Shown: positions 53,521 to 62,789 of the stretch, piece after piece
Layout: every line of letters begins with the position of its first letter
How positions within the stretch are numbered: position 1 is the stretch's first letter
Notes under the pieces: generated by a model
Seen by the model: the letters and a program-made list of their open reading frames with translations, nothing else
What the model was told of the DNA's origin: nothing
The model's database searches: none
Assembly (NCBI GenBank): GCA_002025645.1
Contig: CP018783.1
Location: 806,001 to 870,000 of the forward strand
DNA: 64,000 nucleotides
Direction of reading: 5' to 3'
From: Curtobacterium pusillum
GTDB taxonomy: Bacteria > Actinomycetota > Actinomycetes > Actinomycetales > Microbacteriaceae
Position numbers and translations under genes: made by a program

Positions 53521-54959
53521 CAGATGGCGCCTTCCAGGACGGTTTCGACTTCGGAGTTCTCGAGGTCCCACGGGCTCGACAGCGTCCCGCGGATCGCGGT
53601 CGCGGCGGCGACGAGCGGCGACACCAGGTGTGTCCGCCCGCCCTTGCCCTGCCGACCCTCGAAGTTGCGGTTCGAGGTGCTCGCGCAGCGCTCCCCCGGT
53701 GCGAGCTGGTCGGGGTTCATGCCGAGGCACATCGAGCAGCCGGCGAACCGCCACTCGGCGCCGAAGTCGGTGATGATCTTGTCCAGCCCCTCGGCCTCGG
53801 CCTCGAGCCGGACACGAGCCGAGCCCGGAACGACCATCACGCGCACACCCGGTGCCTTCTGCCGCCCCTGGATGATCGACGCGAAGGCGCGGAGGTCCTC
53901 GATGCGCGAGTTCGTGCACGACCCCATGAACACCGCGTCGACCGCGATGTCCTTCATCGGGGTGCCGGCGGCGATGTCCATGTACTCCAGCGCGCGCCGC
54001 GCGGCAGCCTGGTCGTTCGGGTCGCTGTAGTCCGCGGGGTTCGGCACGTTCTCCGACAGGGAGACGCCCTGGCCCGGGTTGGTGCCCCAGGTCACGAAGG
54101 GCTCGAGTTCGTCGGCGTCGATGAAGACCTCGGCGTCGAACACGGCGTCGTCGTCGGTCGACAGGGTGTCCCAGTACGCGACGGCGTCGTCCCAGTCCTG
54201 GCCGGTCGGGGCGTGGTCGCGGCCCTGGACGTAGTCGTAGGTGGTCTGGTCCGGGGCGACCATGCCGGCGCGTGCCCCGGCCTCGATCGACATGTTGCAG
54301 ATCGTCATGCGCCCCTCCATCGAGAGCGCACGGATCGCCGAGCCGCGGTACTCGAGCACGTAGCCCTGACCGCCGCCGGTGCCGATCTTCGCGATGACGG
54401 CGAGGATGATGTCCTTCGCGGTGACACCCGGACGCAGCGTGCCCTCGACAGTGATCGCCATCGTCTTGAAGGGCTTGAGCGGAAGGGTCTGCGTCGCGAG
54501 GACGTGCTCGACCTCGGACGTGCCGATGCCGAACGCCATCGCGCCGAACGCGCCGTGGGTGCTGGTGTGCGAGTCGCCGCAGACCACGGTGATGCCCGGC
54601 ATGGTCAGGCCGAGCTGCGGGCCCACGACGTGGACGATGCCCTGCTCCTTGTCGCCCAGCGAGTGCAGGCGGACGCCGAACTCCTCGCAGTTGCGACGCA
54701 GGGTCTCGATCTGGATGCGGCTGGTCGGGTCCGCGATGGGGCGGTCGATCGCGAGGGTCGGGGTGTTGTGGTCCTCGGTCGCGATCGTCAGGTCGAGGCG
54801 CCGCACGGGTCGCCCGGCCTGGCGCAGGCCGTCGAACGCCTGCGGGCTCGTGACCTCGTGCACGAGGTGGAGGTCGATGTAGAGGAGGTCCGGGTTCCCG
54901 TCCTCGCCCTTGACCACGACGTGGTCGTCCCACACCTTCTCGGCGAGCGTCTTTCCCAT
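53520..54959 (-). CDS. leuC: 3-isopropylmalate dehydratase large subunit
   Basis: 479 residues from ATG 54959, preceded by [65 protein letters not shown] and [15 protein letters not shown] plus [12 protein letters not shown]; the three Fe-S Cys (SCTN, CSMC) are present. First gene of leuC-leuD-murA-plsC-gpsA-ddl. A 12-bp palindrome lies 70 bp upstream. Confidence 0.97.
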   Translation of the reverse strand: MGKTLAEKVWDDHVVVKGEDGNPDLLYIDLHLVHEVTSPQAFDGLRQAGRPVRRLDLTIATEDHNTPTLAIDRPIADPTSRIQIETLRRNCEEFGVRLHSLGDKEQGIVHVVGPQLGLTMPGITVVCGDSHTSTHGAFGAMAFGIGTSEVEHVLATQTLPLKPFKTMAITVEGTLRPGVTAKDIILAVIAKIGTGGGQGYVLEYRGSAIRALSMEGRMTICNMSIEAGARAGMVAPDQTTYDYVQGRDHAPTGQDWDDAVAYWDTLSTDDDAVFDAEVFIDADELEPFVTWGTNPGQGVSLSENVPNPADYSDPNDQAAARRALEYMDIAAGTPMKDIAVDAVFMGSCTNSRIEDLRAFASIIQGRQKAPGVRVMVVPGSARVRLEAEAEGLDKIITDFGAEWRFAGCSMCLGMNPDQLAPGERCASTSNRNFEGRQGKGGRTHLVSPLVAAATAIRGTLSSPWDLENSEVETVLEGAI

Positions 54960-55026
54960 GACCTCGACCTCCTCGTTCTCGTCGTCCGGCGCCGCTGTCG
55001 CGGCGTGATCGGGCGAGTCTAGCAGC

Positions 55027-55038
55027 TTGGTATACCAA
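55027..55038. promoter_or_regulatory. TTGGTATACCAA palindrome upstream of leuC
   Basis: A perfect 12-bp palindrome in the 159-bp gap between divergent leuC and the FUSC gene. On the minus strand it is followed by GCTAGACTC, with TAGACT as a -10-like box; TATACC inside the palindrome is another. Plausible operator or promoter element for leuC. Confidence 0.4.
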
Positions 55039-55118
55039 CGTGCGCCCGCCATCGTCGATCACTCTGGAGGCGCGGGTCGACTCCGCGACACCTGTCGCGG
55101 TGGGAAGATGGTCACGAC

Positions 55119-56186
55119 ATGACGACACCTGCGCACTCGACCCGGACCGTGAACCTCGAGGGCGCAGCACGCGCCGCGATCGCCGGGGGTGCGCCGCTCG
55201 CGCTGCTCATCGCCCTCGGGATGCCCGGGTACGCGGCGTTCGCGATGTTCGCCGGGTTCACCGCGATCTTCGGCGCCACCGAGCCGTACCGGCAGCGCGC
55301 GGTCACCACCGGGGTCGCCGGCGCGATGCAGGCGCTCTGCATGTTCGCGGGCGTCGCGGTCTCGCTCGCCGGCTCACAGCTCTGGTTGCAGACGGTGGGG
55401 CTCGTCGCGGTGCTCGTCTTCGCGGTGTGCACGCTGAGTGCACTGCAGACCATCCCCGCGCAGCCGATCTTCCCGACGTTCGCGTTCGTGGTGTCGGCCC
55501 TCGTGCCGCTCAAGGCGTCCGATCTGCCGCTCGTCGCGACGATCATCGTGTGCTCGGTCGTCTGGGCCTGGCTGGTCGCGATGTCCGGGTCGGTCCTCCG
55601 CCTGGTGTTCCACCCGCGGGCACCGCACCGCTTCCGCCCGCTCGCGCCGCGCAAGCACCGGTCGCTCGCCGTGCTGCGGACGCCCGCGCTGTGGGAGACC
55701 GTCGGCCTCAACGTCGTCGGGGCCCTGGTCGCCGGGGCCGTCGCCGAGACCATCCCCTGGCTCGGCCACCCCTACTGGGCCGTCATCGCGGTGGTGTCGA
55801 CGCTGCCGGCGCTCCGGCAGCGCCACACGGTCCTCCGGGCGTTCCAGCGCTTCATCGGCACGATCGGCGGCACCGTCATCGCCGTGGGGATCCTGCTGCT
55901 CGAACCCTCGGCGTGGTGGATCGTGGTGATCGCCGTCATCGGGCAGTTCTTCGCCGAGATCTTCGTCGCCCGGAACTACGCCGTGACGCTGCTGTTCCTC
56001 ACGCCGCTCGCGCTCGCGGTGTCGTGGCTGAGCCTGCCGGAGGCACCGGAGCTCCTCGCTCTGGACCGCGTCGCGCAGACCACGCTGGGTGCTCTCGTGA
56101 GCGTGGCGCTGCTCCTGGTCGGCCGGGCGATCGAGCGTCGGCGGGGCCGGGCGCTCGGCGCGACGAGCGCGATCCGTACGGTCTGA
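55119..56186 (+). CDS. FUSC family membrane protein
   Basis: 355 residues with two sets of membrane helices (about 20-160 and 200-330) and a cytoplasmic Arg/His-rich linker ([20 protein letters not shown]). The second half has [35 protein letters not shown], a motif of FUSC/aromatic acid exporter (YccS, AaeB) proteins. Expected to export small molecules, possibly aromatic acids; substrate unknown. Divergent from leuC. Confidence 0.88.
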   Translation: MTTPAHSTRTVNLEGAARAAIAGGAPLALLIALGMPGYAAFAMFAGFTAIFGATEPYRQRAVTTGVAGAMQALCMFAGVAVSLAGSQLWLQTVGLVAVLVFAVCTLSALQTIPAQPIFPTFAFVVSALVPLKASDLPLVATIIVCSVVWAWLVAMSGSVLRLVFHPRAPHRFRPLAPRKHRSLAVLRTPALWETVGLNVVGALVAGAVAETIPWLGHPYWAVIAVVSTLPALRQRHTVLRAFQRFIGTIGGTVIAVGILLLEPSAWWIVVIAVIGQFFAEIFVARNYAVTLLFLTPLALAVSWLSLPEAPELLALDRVAQTTLGALVSVALLLVGRAIERRRGRALGATSAIRTV

Positions 56187-56244
56187 CGGCGTCCGCGCGG
56201 GGCGTCGCGCCGGGGTCGCACGGGGTCGCACCGTGCGAGGGCTC

Positions 56245-56317
56245 CGCAGTGTGCGAGGGTCCGCGCAGTGTGCGAGGCCGCGCGGCTCCCACGGGGCGCG
56301 GAACCTCGCACACTGCG
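56245..56317. repeat. CGCAGTGTGCGAGG repeats
   Basis: Two direct copies (56245-56258, 56264-56277) and one inverted copy (56304-56317) of a 14-base motif in the convergent gap between the FUSC and phosphatase genes. Direct and inverted copies can form a hairpin that would terminate both genes. Confidence 0.65.
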
Positions 56318-56333
56318 ATCGCGATCGCCCGCG

Positions 56334-56939
56334 TCAGTCGCGCGGCTGCAGGTTCCAGGTGTCGATGACCGGGCGGCCGTGCTCGTACCCGAGCACGCTC
56401 ACCGACGCGGTCCCGAGCTTCAGGACGGCACCGTCCTGCGGCGCGAGGCGGATCCACGCGGCACCGAGCGCACGGAGGACGTGCCCGTGGGCGACGACGA
56501 TGGCGTCCTGCCCGTCGGCGAGCACCGGACGGGCACGGTCGAGGATGCGCTCGACCCTGACCCGGACCTCGGCAGCGTTCTCGCCGGGGGTGTCACCGGC
56601 CGGCACCCCGTCGGTCCAGAGGTCCCACGGGCCGTGCCGGAGCACCTTGATCTGCGGCGTCGTGAGCCCCTCGTACGCGCCGTAGTCCCACTCGTACAGG
56701 TCCTCGTCGAGGTCGGGGTCGACGCCGACGAGCGCCGCGGTGTCCCGGGCGCGCTGCAGCGGACTCGACAGCGCCAACGCGAACGTGCGGTCCGCCAGGT
56801 ACCGGCCGGCGCGCTTCGCCTGCTCGATGCCGTTGTCCGTGAGCGGGATGTCGGTGCGGCCGGTGTGCTGCCCGCTCTTCGACCACTCCGTCTCTCCGTG
56901 ACGGACGAGGACGAGTTCGCCGGGGCGTTCCGAGGTCAT
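56334..56939 (-). CDS. Histidine phosphatase (phosphoglycerate mutase-like)
   Basis: 201 residues from ATG 56939. The LVLVRHGETEWS RHG motif, LSSPLQRARDTA, YEWDYGAYEGLTTPQI (Glu acid) and IVVAHGHVLRALG (second His) are all present, so it is catalytically complete. Family members act on phosphoglycerate, fructose-2,6-bisphosphate, phosphoserine or other phosphoesters; this one cannot be assigned. Its ATG overlaps the stop of the second crcB (ATGA), putting it in the crcB-crcB transcription unit. Confidence 0.9.
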   Translation of the reverse strand: MTSERPGELVLVRHGETEWSKSGQHTGRTDIPLTDNGIEQAKRAGRYLADRTFALALSSPLQRARDTAALVGVDPDLDEDLYEWDYGAYEGLTTPQIKVLRHGPWDLWTDGVPAGDTPGENAAEVRVRVERILDRARPVLADGQDAIVVAHGHVLRALGAAWIRLAPQDGAVLKLGTASVSVLGYEHGRPVIDTWNLQPRD

Positions 56940-57310
56940 GTGTTCCTTCCGAGCCAGAGGCCGAGCGCGGCTGCGCCGACCGAGACGACGAGCATCCCGA
57001 GGCCGTTCAGGACGGCGAGCCGGGGCTTGCCGGATCGGAGGAGCTGTACGGTCTCGATGCTCGCCGTCGAGAACGTCGTGTACCCACCCATCATGCCCGT
57101 TCCCAGCACCGCGACCGACCCGAGCGGGATCGTGCCCGCCTGCCCGAGCCCGGTGAGGAGCCCGAGGACGAGGGATCCGGAGACGTTGATGACGACGGTG
57201 CCGAGCGGGAAGCCCCGCACCCGCGCCTTGACCAGGCCGTCGAGCAGGAAGCGGAGTGCGGCGCCGATGCCCCCGCCGACCGCGACGAGCAGCAGTTCGA
57301 GGGCGTTCAC
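56936..57310 (-). CDS. crcB: Fluoride channel CrcB (second subunit gene)
   Basis: 124 residues, four membrane helices. GGGIGAALRFLL, GTVVINVSGSLVLGLLTG, and GMMGGYTTFSTASIET are the Fluc signatures (the GxxGxxTTFST segment lines the fluoride pore). GTG 57310 overlaps the upstream crcB stop. Tandem crcB pairs form heterodimeric antiparallel channels in many Gram-positives. Start of the histidine phosphatase overlaps its end. Confidence 0.93.
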   Translation of the reverse strand: MNALELLLVAVGGGIGAALRFLLDGLVKARVRGFPLGTVVINVSGSLVLGLLTGLGQAGTIPLGSVAVLGTGMMGGYTTFSTASIETVQLLRSGKPRLAVLNGLGMLVVSVGAAALGLWLGRNT

Positions 57311-57735
57311 CGTGCGGCCCCCTTCGGACGGACGACCCCGGCGAGCAGGATGCCCGCGCCGACGGCGAGCAGCCCGAGTGCGACGGTGAGCAGCGCGTAC
57401 CCGCCACCCGCCGTCCATCGCCCCGCGTCGAGGAGCTGTGCGGTGTCGTCCGCGAGCGTGCTGTAGGTGGTGAACCCGCCGAGCACGCCGGTGCCGACGA
57501 CGAGCCGGAGCGTGCGGCGCCGACCGACGTCGGGGCCGCGGTGCGCGAGTGCTTCGAGCAGGAGCCCGAGGCAGAACGCCCCGACGACGTTGATGGCCAG
57601 GATCGTCCAGCTGATGCCGTCGTGTGCGGGGAATGCCTCGGCGAGGAGTGCCCGGACAGCGGTGCCGATCGCGCCGCCGAGGGCGACGAGGCCGAGCATC
57701 GACCAGCGGAGGTGGGGTGGGCGTTCGTCCGGCAC
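57307..57735 (-). CDS. crcB: Fluoride channel CrcB (first subunit gene)
   Basis: 142 residues from GTG 57735, with AGGAGCACC just upstream; an alternative longer frame lacks a ribosome-binding site. LVALGGAIGTAVRALL, TILAINVVGAFCLGLLLEAL and GVLGGFTTYSTLADDTAQL are the family motifs; Thr-Tyr-Ser replaces Thr-Phe-Ser in the pore segment. First gene of crcB-crcB-phosphatase, behind a possible fluoride riboswitch. Confidence 0.93.
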   Translation of the reverse strand: MPDERPPHLRWSMLGLVALGGAIGTAVRALLAEAFPAHDGISWTILAINVVGAFCLGLLLEALAHRGPDVGRRRTLRLVVGTGVLGGFTTYSTLADDTAQLLDAGRWTAGGGYALLTVALGLLAVGAGILLAGVVRPKGAAR

Positions 57736-57790
57736 GGTGCTCCTATCGCCGAGCACGCCGGATCGTCTCCGCGCGTGCGGTGTTCTCGGG

Positions 57791-57848
57791 ATAGGGACCG
57801 TTGGCGGCTGTCCGCGGTTGGGTCCGGCAGGCCCCACTGCCGGGTCTG
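57791..57848 (-). promoter_or_regulatory. Possible fluoride (crcB-type) riboswitch
   Basis: On the minus strand a hairpin CCGGCA...TGCCGG with loop GTGGGGCC is followed by CCAACCGC, a second short hairpin (GCGG-ACAG-CCGC), then AACGGTCCC. The loop GGGGCC can pair with GGTCCC as a six-pair pseudoknot, the topology of the fluoride aptamer, and it lies about 55 bp before the first crcB ribosome-binding site. Conserved bases match only in part, so the call is tentative. Confidence 0.5.
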
Positions 57849-57894
57849 ACGACCAGATCAGCGTACCGCGACGGTGCACCGTGCCGTCGATCGG

Positions 57895-58302
57895 TCAGTC
57901 GACGACCGCTGCGGTGCCCTCGATCTCGACGAGCTGGTCGTCGTAGCCCAGGACGGTCACACCGAGCAGCGTGCTCGGGACGTCGTGGTCCCCCATCGCG
58001 GCACGCACGATCTCCCACGCAGCGACGAGGTCCGCCTGGCGTGACGAGGCGACGAGCACACGGGTCTGCACGAGGTCCTCGATACCGGCTCCGGCCGCGG
58101 CGAGCGCCGTGCGGAGGTTCTCCACGCACTGGGCGGCCTGCCCGCGGACGTCCCCGACCGCCACGGTCGCCCCGTCGGCGTCGAGGGGGCAGGCGCCGGC
58201 GAGGAACACCAGTCGCGCGTCGGCGGGGGCGGTCGCGGCGTAGGCGTACTCGGCGACGTTGCTGAGGGCGGTGGAGCGGATGAGCTGCACGACACTGGTC
58301 AC
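57895..58302 (-). CDS. RidA family (YjgF/Rid) protein
   Basis: 135 residues. LVFLAGACPLDADG, QAAQCVENLRTALAAAGAGIEDLVQTRVLVASS and TLLGVTVLGYDDQLVEIEGTAAV follow the Rid trimer fold. The deaminase Arg of RidA proper (near residue 105 in IxR) is not obvious, so this may be a Rid2-7 type rather than an enamine deaminase. It ends before the crcB leader. Confidence 0.87.
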   Translation of the reverse strand: MTSVVQLIRSTALSNVAEYAYAATAPADARLVFLAGACPLDADGATVAVGDVRGQAAQCVENLRTALAAAGAGIEDLVQTRVLVASSRQADLVAAWEIVRAAMGDHDVPSTLLGVTVLGYDDQLVEIEGTAAVVD

Positions 58303-58415
58303 GGAGCGAGCCTGGCCGAGTGCGCGGTCACAGCGGTCCGGACTTTCCGGGACACTGGAAGGATGGCGACCCTCCGGCCGCCCGTCTCCCTCCCCTGCCT
58401 CTAGGAGTGCTCCGC

Positions 58416-59423
58416 ATGCCCGAGCTCCCGCTCGTGTTCGAAGTCGGCTCGATCATCGCGCTCGTCCTGATCCTGCTCGCCGACCTCCTCATCGTGGCCC
58501 GGCGCCCGCACGTGCCGACGCTGCGAGAGTCGGCGGTCTGGGTCGGCATCTACGTGGGACTCGCGCTGGTGTTCGCCGTCGCGATGCTGGTGTTCGCCGG
58601 GACCGAGCCGGCCGGGCAGTTCCTCGCCGGTTGGCTGACCGAGTACAGCCTGAGCATCGACAACCTCTTCGTGTTCGTCATCCTGATGGCGCGGTTCTCC
58701 GTGCCGAAGACGATCCAGCAAGAGGTCCTCATGCTGGGCATCATCATCGCGCTCGTGCTGCGGGGCATCTTCATCCTGGTGGGCGCACAGCTCATCGAGG
58801 ACTTCTCCTGGATCTTCTACATCTTCGGCGCGTGGCTCGTGTGGACCGCGATCCAGCAGCTCCGCGGTGAGGACGAGGACGACGACAAGGACAGCTTCAT
58901 CGTCCGCGTGCTGCGCCGCCGGGTCCGCATCACCGACACGTTCGACGGGATGAAGTTCCGGACCACCGAGGACGGCGTGCGGCACTTCACGCCGCTGCTG
59001 GTCGTCCTCATCGCCATCGGCACGACCGACCTGCTCTTCGCGCTCGACTCGATCCCCGCGATCTTCGGCATCACCGAGAGCGCCTTCATCGTGTTCACCG
59101 CGAACGTGTTCGCCCTGATGGGCCTGCGTCAGCTGTACTTCCTGCTCGGTGGGCTGCTCGAGCGGCTCGTCTACCTCAAGTACGGCATCGCGTTCATCCT
59201 CGCCTTCATCGGCGTCAAGCTCGTCCTGCACGCGCTGCACGCCAACGAGCTGCCGTTCCTGAACGGCGGCGAGCACATCGAGTGGGCGCCGGAGATCAGC
59301 ACGACGGTCTCGCTCTTGGTGATCGTCGGCGCGATGGCCGTCTCGACCGTCGCGAGCGTCGTCCGGGTCCGCCGGGACGACGCGCGGACGGAGGCCTCGA
59401 ACGCCCCGCGAACGTCCGACTGA
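58416..59423 (+). CDS. TerC family integral membrane protein (second copy)
   Basis: 335 residues from ATG 58416 with TAGGAG upstream. Same architecture as the copy at 35816: TEYSLSIDNLFVFVILMARFS, TTDLLFALDSIPAIFGITESAFIVFTANVFALMG, NGGEHIEWAPEI. An acidic loop (GEDEDDDKDSF) replaces the charged loop of copy one. No yybP-ykoY motif lies in its 110-bp leader, so the two copies are regulated differently; roles may be divided between Mn2+ and other metals. Confidence 0.92.
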   Translation: MPELPLVFEVGSIIALVLILLADLLIVARRPHVPTLRESAVWVGIYVGLALVFAVAMLVFAGTEPAGQFLAGWLTEYSLSIDNLFVFVILMARFSVPKTIQQEVLMLGIIIALVLRGIFILVGAQLIEDFSWIFYIFGAWLVWTAIQQLRGEDEDDDKDSFIVRVLRRRVRITDTFDGMKFRTTEDGVRHFTPLLVVLIAIGTTDLLFALDSIPAIFGITESAFIVFTANVFALMGLRQLYFLLGGLLERLVYLKYGIAFILAFIGVKLVLHALHANELPFLNGGEHIEWAPEISTTVSLLVIVGAMAVSTVASVVRVRRDDARTEASNAPRTSD

Positions 59424-59568
59424 CGCTCGCAAACAACACTTTCTTGCGCGGCGCGCCACAGGCGGCGCGTAGGACCGACGAGTACGCACGACTTCGCCGG
59501 AAACGGGCAAGAATGCGTCTGCCGATCTTCCTTAGGCTCAGGGGAAACCCAACGACGGGAGGTTCGAC

Positions 59569-61026
59569 ATGTCGCAGTTCGTCCAGAAGTTCTCGCAGGA
59601 CGCCATCGTCGGAGAACCCGAGGTCGTCGAGGACCGCCAGACCGTCCGTGCGCTCGCCGCGCACCCGGCCTGGCTGCGGCTGAAGGCCGCCGTCGTGTCG
59701 TTCCGTGCGCTGCAGGCGGAGGACGGCTCGGTACCCGACCAGGCGGACCACGCGACCGCGACCGCGCACCTGGCCACGATCCTCCCGGCAATCGCCGAAC
59801 TGGCCCCCTTCTTCCCGCACGATGCGTCGTTCCTCCAGGCAGTCCAACGCGACTTCCAGCGGTGGGCCGACGAGGGGCTCGGCATTCCCGACTTCCTCGA
59901 TTCCCTCAGTGAATTCCAGCCCCAGCAGCACCGCGTCGACGGACTCGGACACCTGGTCGTGTTCCCGATGTACACGCAGAACGGCAGTTCATCGAGGTTG
60001 ATCGAGGCAGTCCTGGTCGAGGTGATCTGGCCGGACTTCATCGCCGAACTCGAGGCCGGCGACCACAACAACGCATTGTTCGTCGCACTGCGGTTCGTCG
60101 ACTTCACGCCGGGGTACGACACGAACTCCGCGGTGTTGTTCCCGGAGACGGTCGCGATGCGCGAGATCCCGACGTTCACGTGGGGCGCGATCTTCCAGGA
60201 CCGCGAAGCCGCGCGGTACCGACGGGTCGTCCGCGCTGCTGCGGAGATCACGAAACTCGACCTCCCCGACGACGCTGCGGCAATGCTCGACGATCAAGAA
60301 CTGACCGAGCGGGTGTTCGTGATGTGGGACATCATCCACGACCGTTCGCACATGCGCGGTGACCTGCCGTTCGACCCGTTCATGATCAAGCAGCGGATGC
60401 CGTTCTTCCTCTACTCGCTCGAGGAACTGCGCTGCGATCTGACCGCATTCCGCGAAAGCGTGCGGCTGCAGCGCGAACTCGAAGCCCGGCCCGATGCCGA
60501 GCTCTCCGATGCGGATCGCGCGATCCGTGACCACGCACGATTGGTGCAGTACGCCGTCGTCTTCGACCGGATCTTCCGGTTCGCGATCACCGGCAGCCGC
60601 GTCCGGAACTATGACGGACTCGGCGGGCAGCTGCTGTTCGCGTGGATGCACCAGCACGACGTCCTGCACTGGACGGACACGCGGCTCACGATCGACTGGC
60701 CGGCGGTGCCGGACGTCATCATCGCCCTCAGCGACGAGATCAACGAGCTGTACTGGCGCTCCATCGACCGGCCGAAGTCCGCGCACTGGCTCGCCGCGTA
60801 CGAGATGCTCACCCGCACGCTCACGCCGCACCCGGCATCCGCCTGGGCGCGCGGGCTCCCCGCCGAGACGCTCGCCGGGCCGCCGAAGGGGTACACCGAC
60901 GCGGTGCTCGACGACGAGTTCCCGCTGTCGATGTTCTACGAGGCGCTCAACAAGAAGATGGCGACGGTCATCGCGTCGACCGCCGGCATCACCGGCTCCT
61001 CGTCCGTCGAGGACGTCGCCGCGTGA
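59569..61026 (+). CDS. DUF6421 family protein
   Basis: 485 residues from ATG 59569 with GGGAGG upstream. No known domain beyond DUF6421. A central stretch VMWDIIHDRSHMRGDLPFDPFMIKQRMPFFLYSLEELRCDL holds HxxxH plus a Glu pair about 30 residues on, a plausible metal site. QHDVLHWTDTRLTIDW near 365 adds two His. The first 300 codons use more A/T-ending triplets (GAA, GAT, CGA) than neighbours. Overlaps the next SDR (GTGA). Conserved in actinobacteria with the same neighbours; function unknown. Confidence 0.8.
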   Translation: MSQFVQKFSQDAIVGEPEVVEDRQTVRALAAHPAWLRLKAAVVSFRALQAEDGSVPDQADHATATAHLATILPAIAELAPFFPHDASFLQAVQRDFQRWADEGLGIPDFLDSLSEFQPQQHRVDGLGHLVVFPMYTQNGSSSRLIEAVLVEVIWPDFIAELEAGDHNNALFVALRFVDFTPGYDTNSAVLFPETVAMREIPTFTWGAIFQDREAARYRRVVRAAAEITKLDLPDDAAAMLDDQELTERVFVMWDIIHDRSHMRGDLPFDPFMIKQRMPFFLYSLEELRCDLTAFRESVRLQRELEARPDAELSDADRAIRDHARLVQYAVVFDRIFRFAITGSRVRNYDGLGGQLLFAWMHQHDVLHWTDTRLTIDWPAVPDVIIALSDEINELYWRSIDRPKSAHWLAAYEMLTRTLTPHPASAWARGLPAETLAGPPKGYTDAVLDDEFPLSMFYEALNKKMATVIASTAGITGSSSVEDVAA

Positions 61027-61694
61027 CCGGCGGTTCCCTCGTCGGTCGCGCCGTGCTCATCGCCGGTGCGACCAGTGCGAGCGGCGCGGCGGTCGCGCGC
61101 GCACTCACCTCCGCCGGTGCGACCGTCGTCGCGGTCGGCTCCAGACCGGACGCCCTGGAGGCACTGCAGGCGTCCGTCCCGGGTGTCACCACCCACACGT
61201 GCGACCTCTCGGACCTCGGTGCGGTCACCGCGCTGGCGGCGGCCGTCCGCGCCGGGGCCGGCCGCGTCGACGGTCTCGTCCACCTGGTCGGTGGCTGGCG
61301 CGGCGGGGGCAGCATCGCGGGGCAGTCCGACGACGACTGGGCGTTCTTCGACCGGGCATTCCGCACGCTGCGGAACACCACGCGGGTGTTCGTTGACGAC
61401 CTCGTGGCGTCCCCGGCCGGCCGGCTCGCCTTCGTCTCGTCCACCGCCGTCGACGCCCCCACCGCAGAGGCCGCCAACTACGCCGCCGCGAAGGCCGCGG
61501 GCGACGCCTGGGTGCGCGCCGTCGCCCAGGGGTTCCGGAAGGACGCACCGAACGCAGCCGCCACGGTGTTCGTCGTCCGGTCCCTGGCCGGCCTCGAGGA
61601 CCGCCTCGCCGACGAGGTCGTCCGGCTCTGGTCGGCGTCACCGGCGGACGTGAACGGCGCCCGCATCCCCCTCTCCCCACCCTCCCTAGGATGA
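61023..61694 (+). CDS. SDR family oxidoreductase
   Basis: 223 residues from GTG 61023. The cofactor motif is altered: AVLIAGATSASGAAVA replaces the usual TGxxxGIG with AGATSASG; HLVGGWRGGG stands where NNAG is expected; the active site YAAAKAAGD (Y-x3-K) is intact, with SSTA before it. Short for a classical SDR, so a loop is lost. Middle of the DUF6421 operon, 4 bp before the next gene. Substrate unknown. Confidence 0.85.
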   Translation: MTGGSLVGRAVLIAGATSASGAAVARALTSAGATVVAVGSRPDALEALQASVPGVTTHTCDLSDLGAVTALAAAVRAGAGRVDGLVHLVGGWRGGGSIAGQSDDDWAFFDRAFRTLRNTTRVFVDDLVASPAGRLAFVSSTAVDAPTAEAANYAAAKAAGDAWVRAVAQGFRKDAPNAAATVFVVRSLAGLEDRLADEVVRLWSASPADVNGARIPLSPPSLG

Positions 61695-61698
61695 ATCC

Positions 61699-62772
61699 GT
61701 GACCCTTCGACTCCACGACCTGGACCTGCGGGGCTTCGCCTCGGACAACTACGCCGGCGTCCACCCCGAGATCCTCGACGCGATCGCCGCGGCCAACGAC
61801 GGCCATCAGATCGCGTACGGCGAGGACGTCTACACGGCACGTCTGCGCGAGGTGGTCCAGGAGCACTTCGGTCCGCAGGCGGAGGCCTTCCCGGTGTTCA
61901 ACGGCACGGGCGCGAACGTCGTCGGCCTGCAGTCGATGCTCCCCCGGTGGGGCGCCGTCGTGTGCACCGCGACCGCGCACATCCACACCGACGAGGCCGG
62001 AGCGCCCGAGCGCGTCGGCGGGATCAAGCTGCTGCCCGTCGAGACGCCCGACGGCAAGCTCACCCCCGAGCTCATCGACAAGGAGGCCTGGGGCTGGGGC
62101 GACGAGCACCGTGCCCAGCCGCTCGTCGTGTCGATCACGCAGACCACCGAGCTCGGCACCGCCTACACCGTGGAGGAGATCCGCGCGATCGCGGACCACG
62201 TCCACCCGCTGGGCATGACGCTGCACATGGACGGTGCCCGCATCTCGAACGCCGCGGCGACCCTCGGCCTGCCGCTCCGTGACTTCACGACCGACGCCGG
62301 GGTGGACGTGCTGAGCTTCGGCGGCACGAAGAACGGGATGCTCTACGGCGAGGCGATCGTCGTCCTGAACCCGGCCGCGTCGGAGGGCCTGCACTACCTC
62401 CGGAAGATGAACATGCAGCTCTCGTCGAAGATGCGGTTCGTCTCGGCGCAGCTCATCGCGCTGCTGACCGACGACCTGTACCTCCGGTCGGCCGGGCACG
62501 CCAACGCGATGGCCGCTCGGCTGCGCGGTGCGCTCGAGGCCCGGATCGCGGACGGCACCATCCGGGGCGTCGGGTTCAGCCAGGAGACCCGCGCGAACGG
62601 CGTGTTCGCGACCCTGCCCGCGGGCGTGGCGGACCGACTGCGGCAGCACTTCCGGTTCTACGACTGGGACGCCAGCCGGAACGAGGTCCGCTGGATGTGC
62701 TCGTTCGACACCTCCGAGCAGGACATCGACGACTTCGTGGCCGCCCTGACGCGGGAGCTCGACGCGGTCTGA
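61699..62772 (+). CDS. Threonine aldolase-like PLP lyase
   Basis: 357 residues from GTG 61699. FASDNYAGVHPEILDAIAAAN, FPVFNGTGANVVGLQSML, HIHTDEAGAPERVGGIKLL, LHMDGARISNAAATLGLPL (Asp for the PLP nitrogen) and LSFGGTKNGMLYGEAIVV (Schiff-base Lys) are those of low-specificity threonine aldolases (LtaE). It could cleave beta-hydroxy amino acids or act on a related substrate in the DUF6421 pathway; the His-124 type specificity residue cannot be assigned by eye. Confidence 0.88.
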   Translation: MTLRLHDLDLRGFASDNYAGVHPEILDAIAAANDGHQIAYGEDVYTARLREVVQEHFGPQAEAFPVFNGTGANVVGLQSMLPRWGAVVCTATAHIHTDEAGAPERVGGIKLLPVETPDGKLTPELIDKEAWGWGDEHRAQPLVVSITQTTELGTAYTVEEIRAIADHVHPLGMTLHMDGARISNAAATLGLPLRDFTTDAGVDVLSFGGTKNGMLYGEAIVVLNPAASEGLHYLRKMNMQLSSKMRFVSAQLIALLTDDLYLRSAGHANAMAARLRGALEARIADGTIRGVGFSQETRANGVFATLPAGVADRLRQHFRFYDWDASRNEVRWMCSFDTSEQDIDDFVAALTRELDAV

Positions 62773-62789
62773 CGCACGTAGAATCTCGT

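Noticed and set aside
52924..55170. A single long frame covering leuD and antisense-like extension through leuC
   Set aside because: Only the last 198 codons match LeuD; the rest is the +1 shadow of leuC.
58303..58415. A riboswitch before the second terC gene
   Set aside because: None of the yybP-ykoY conserved blocks is present.
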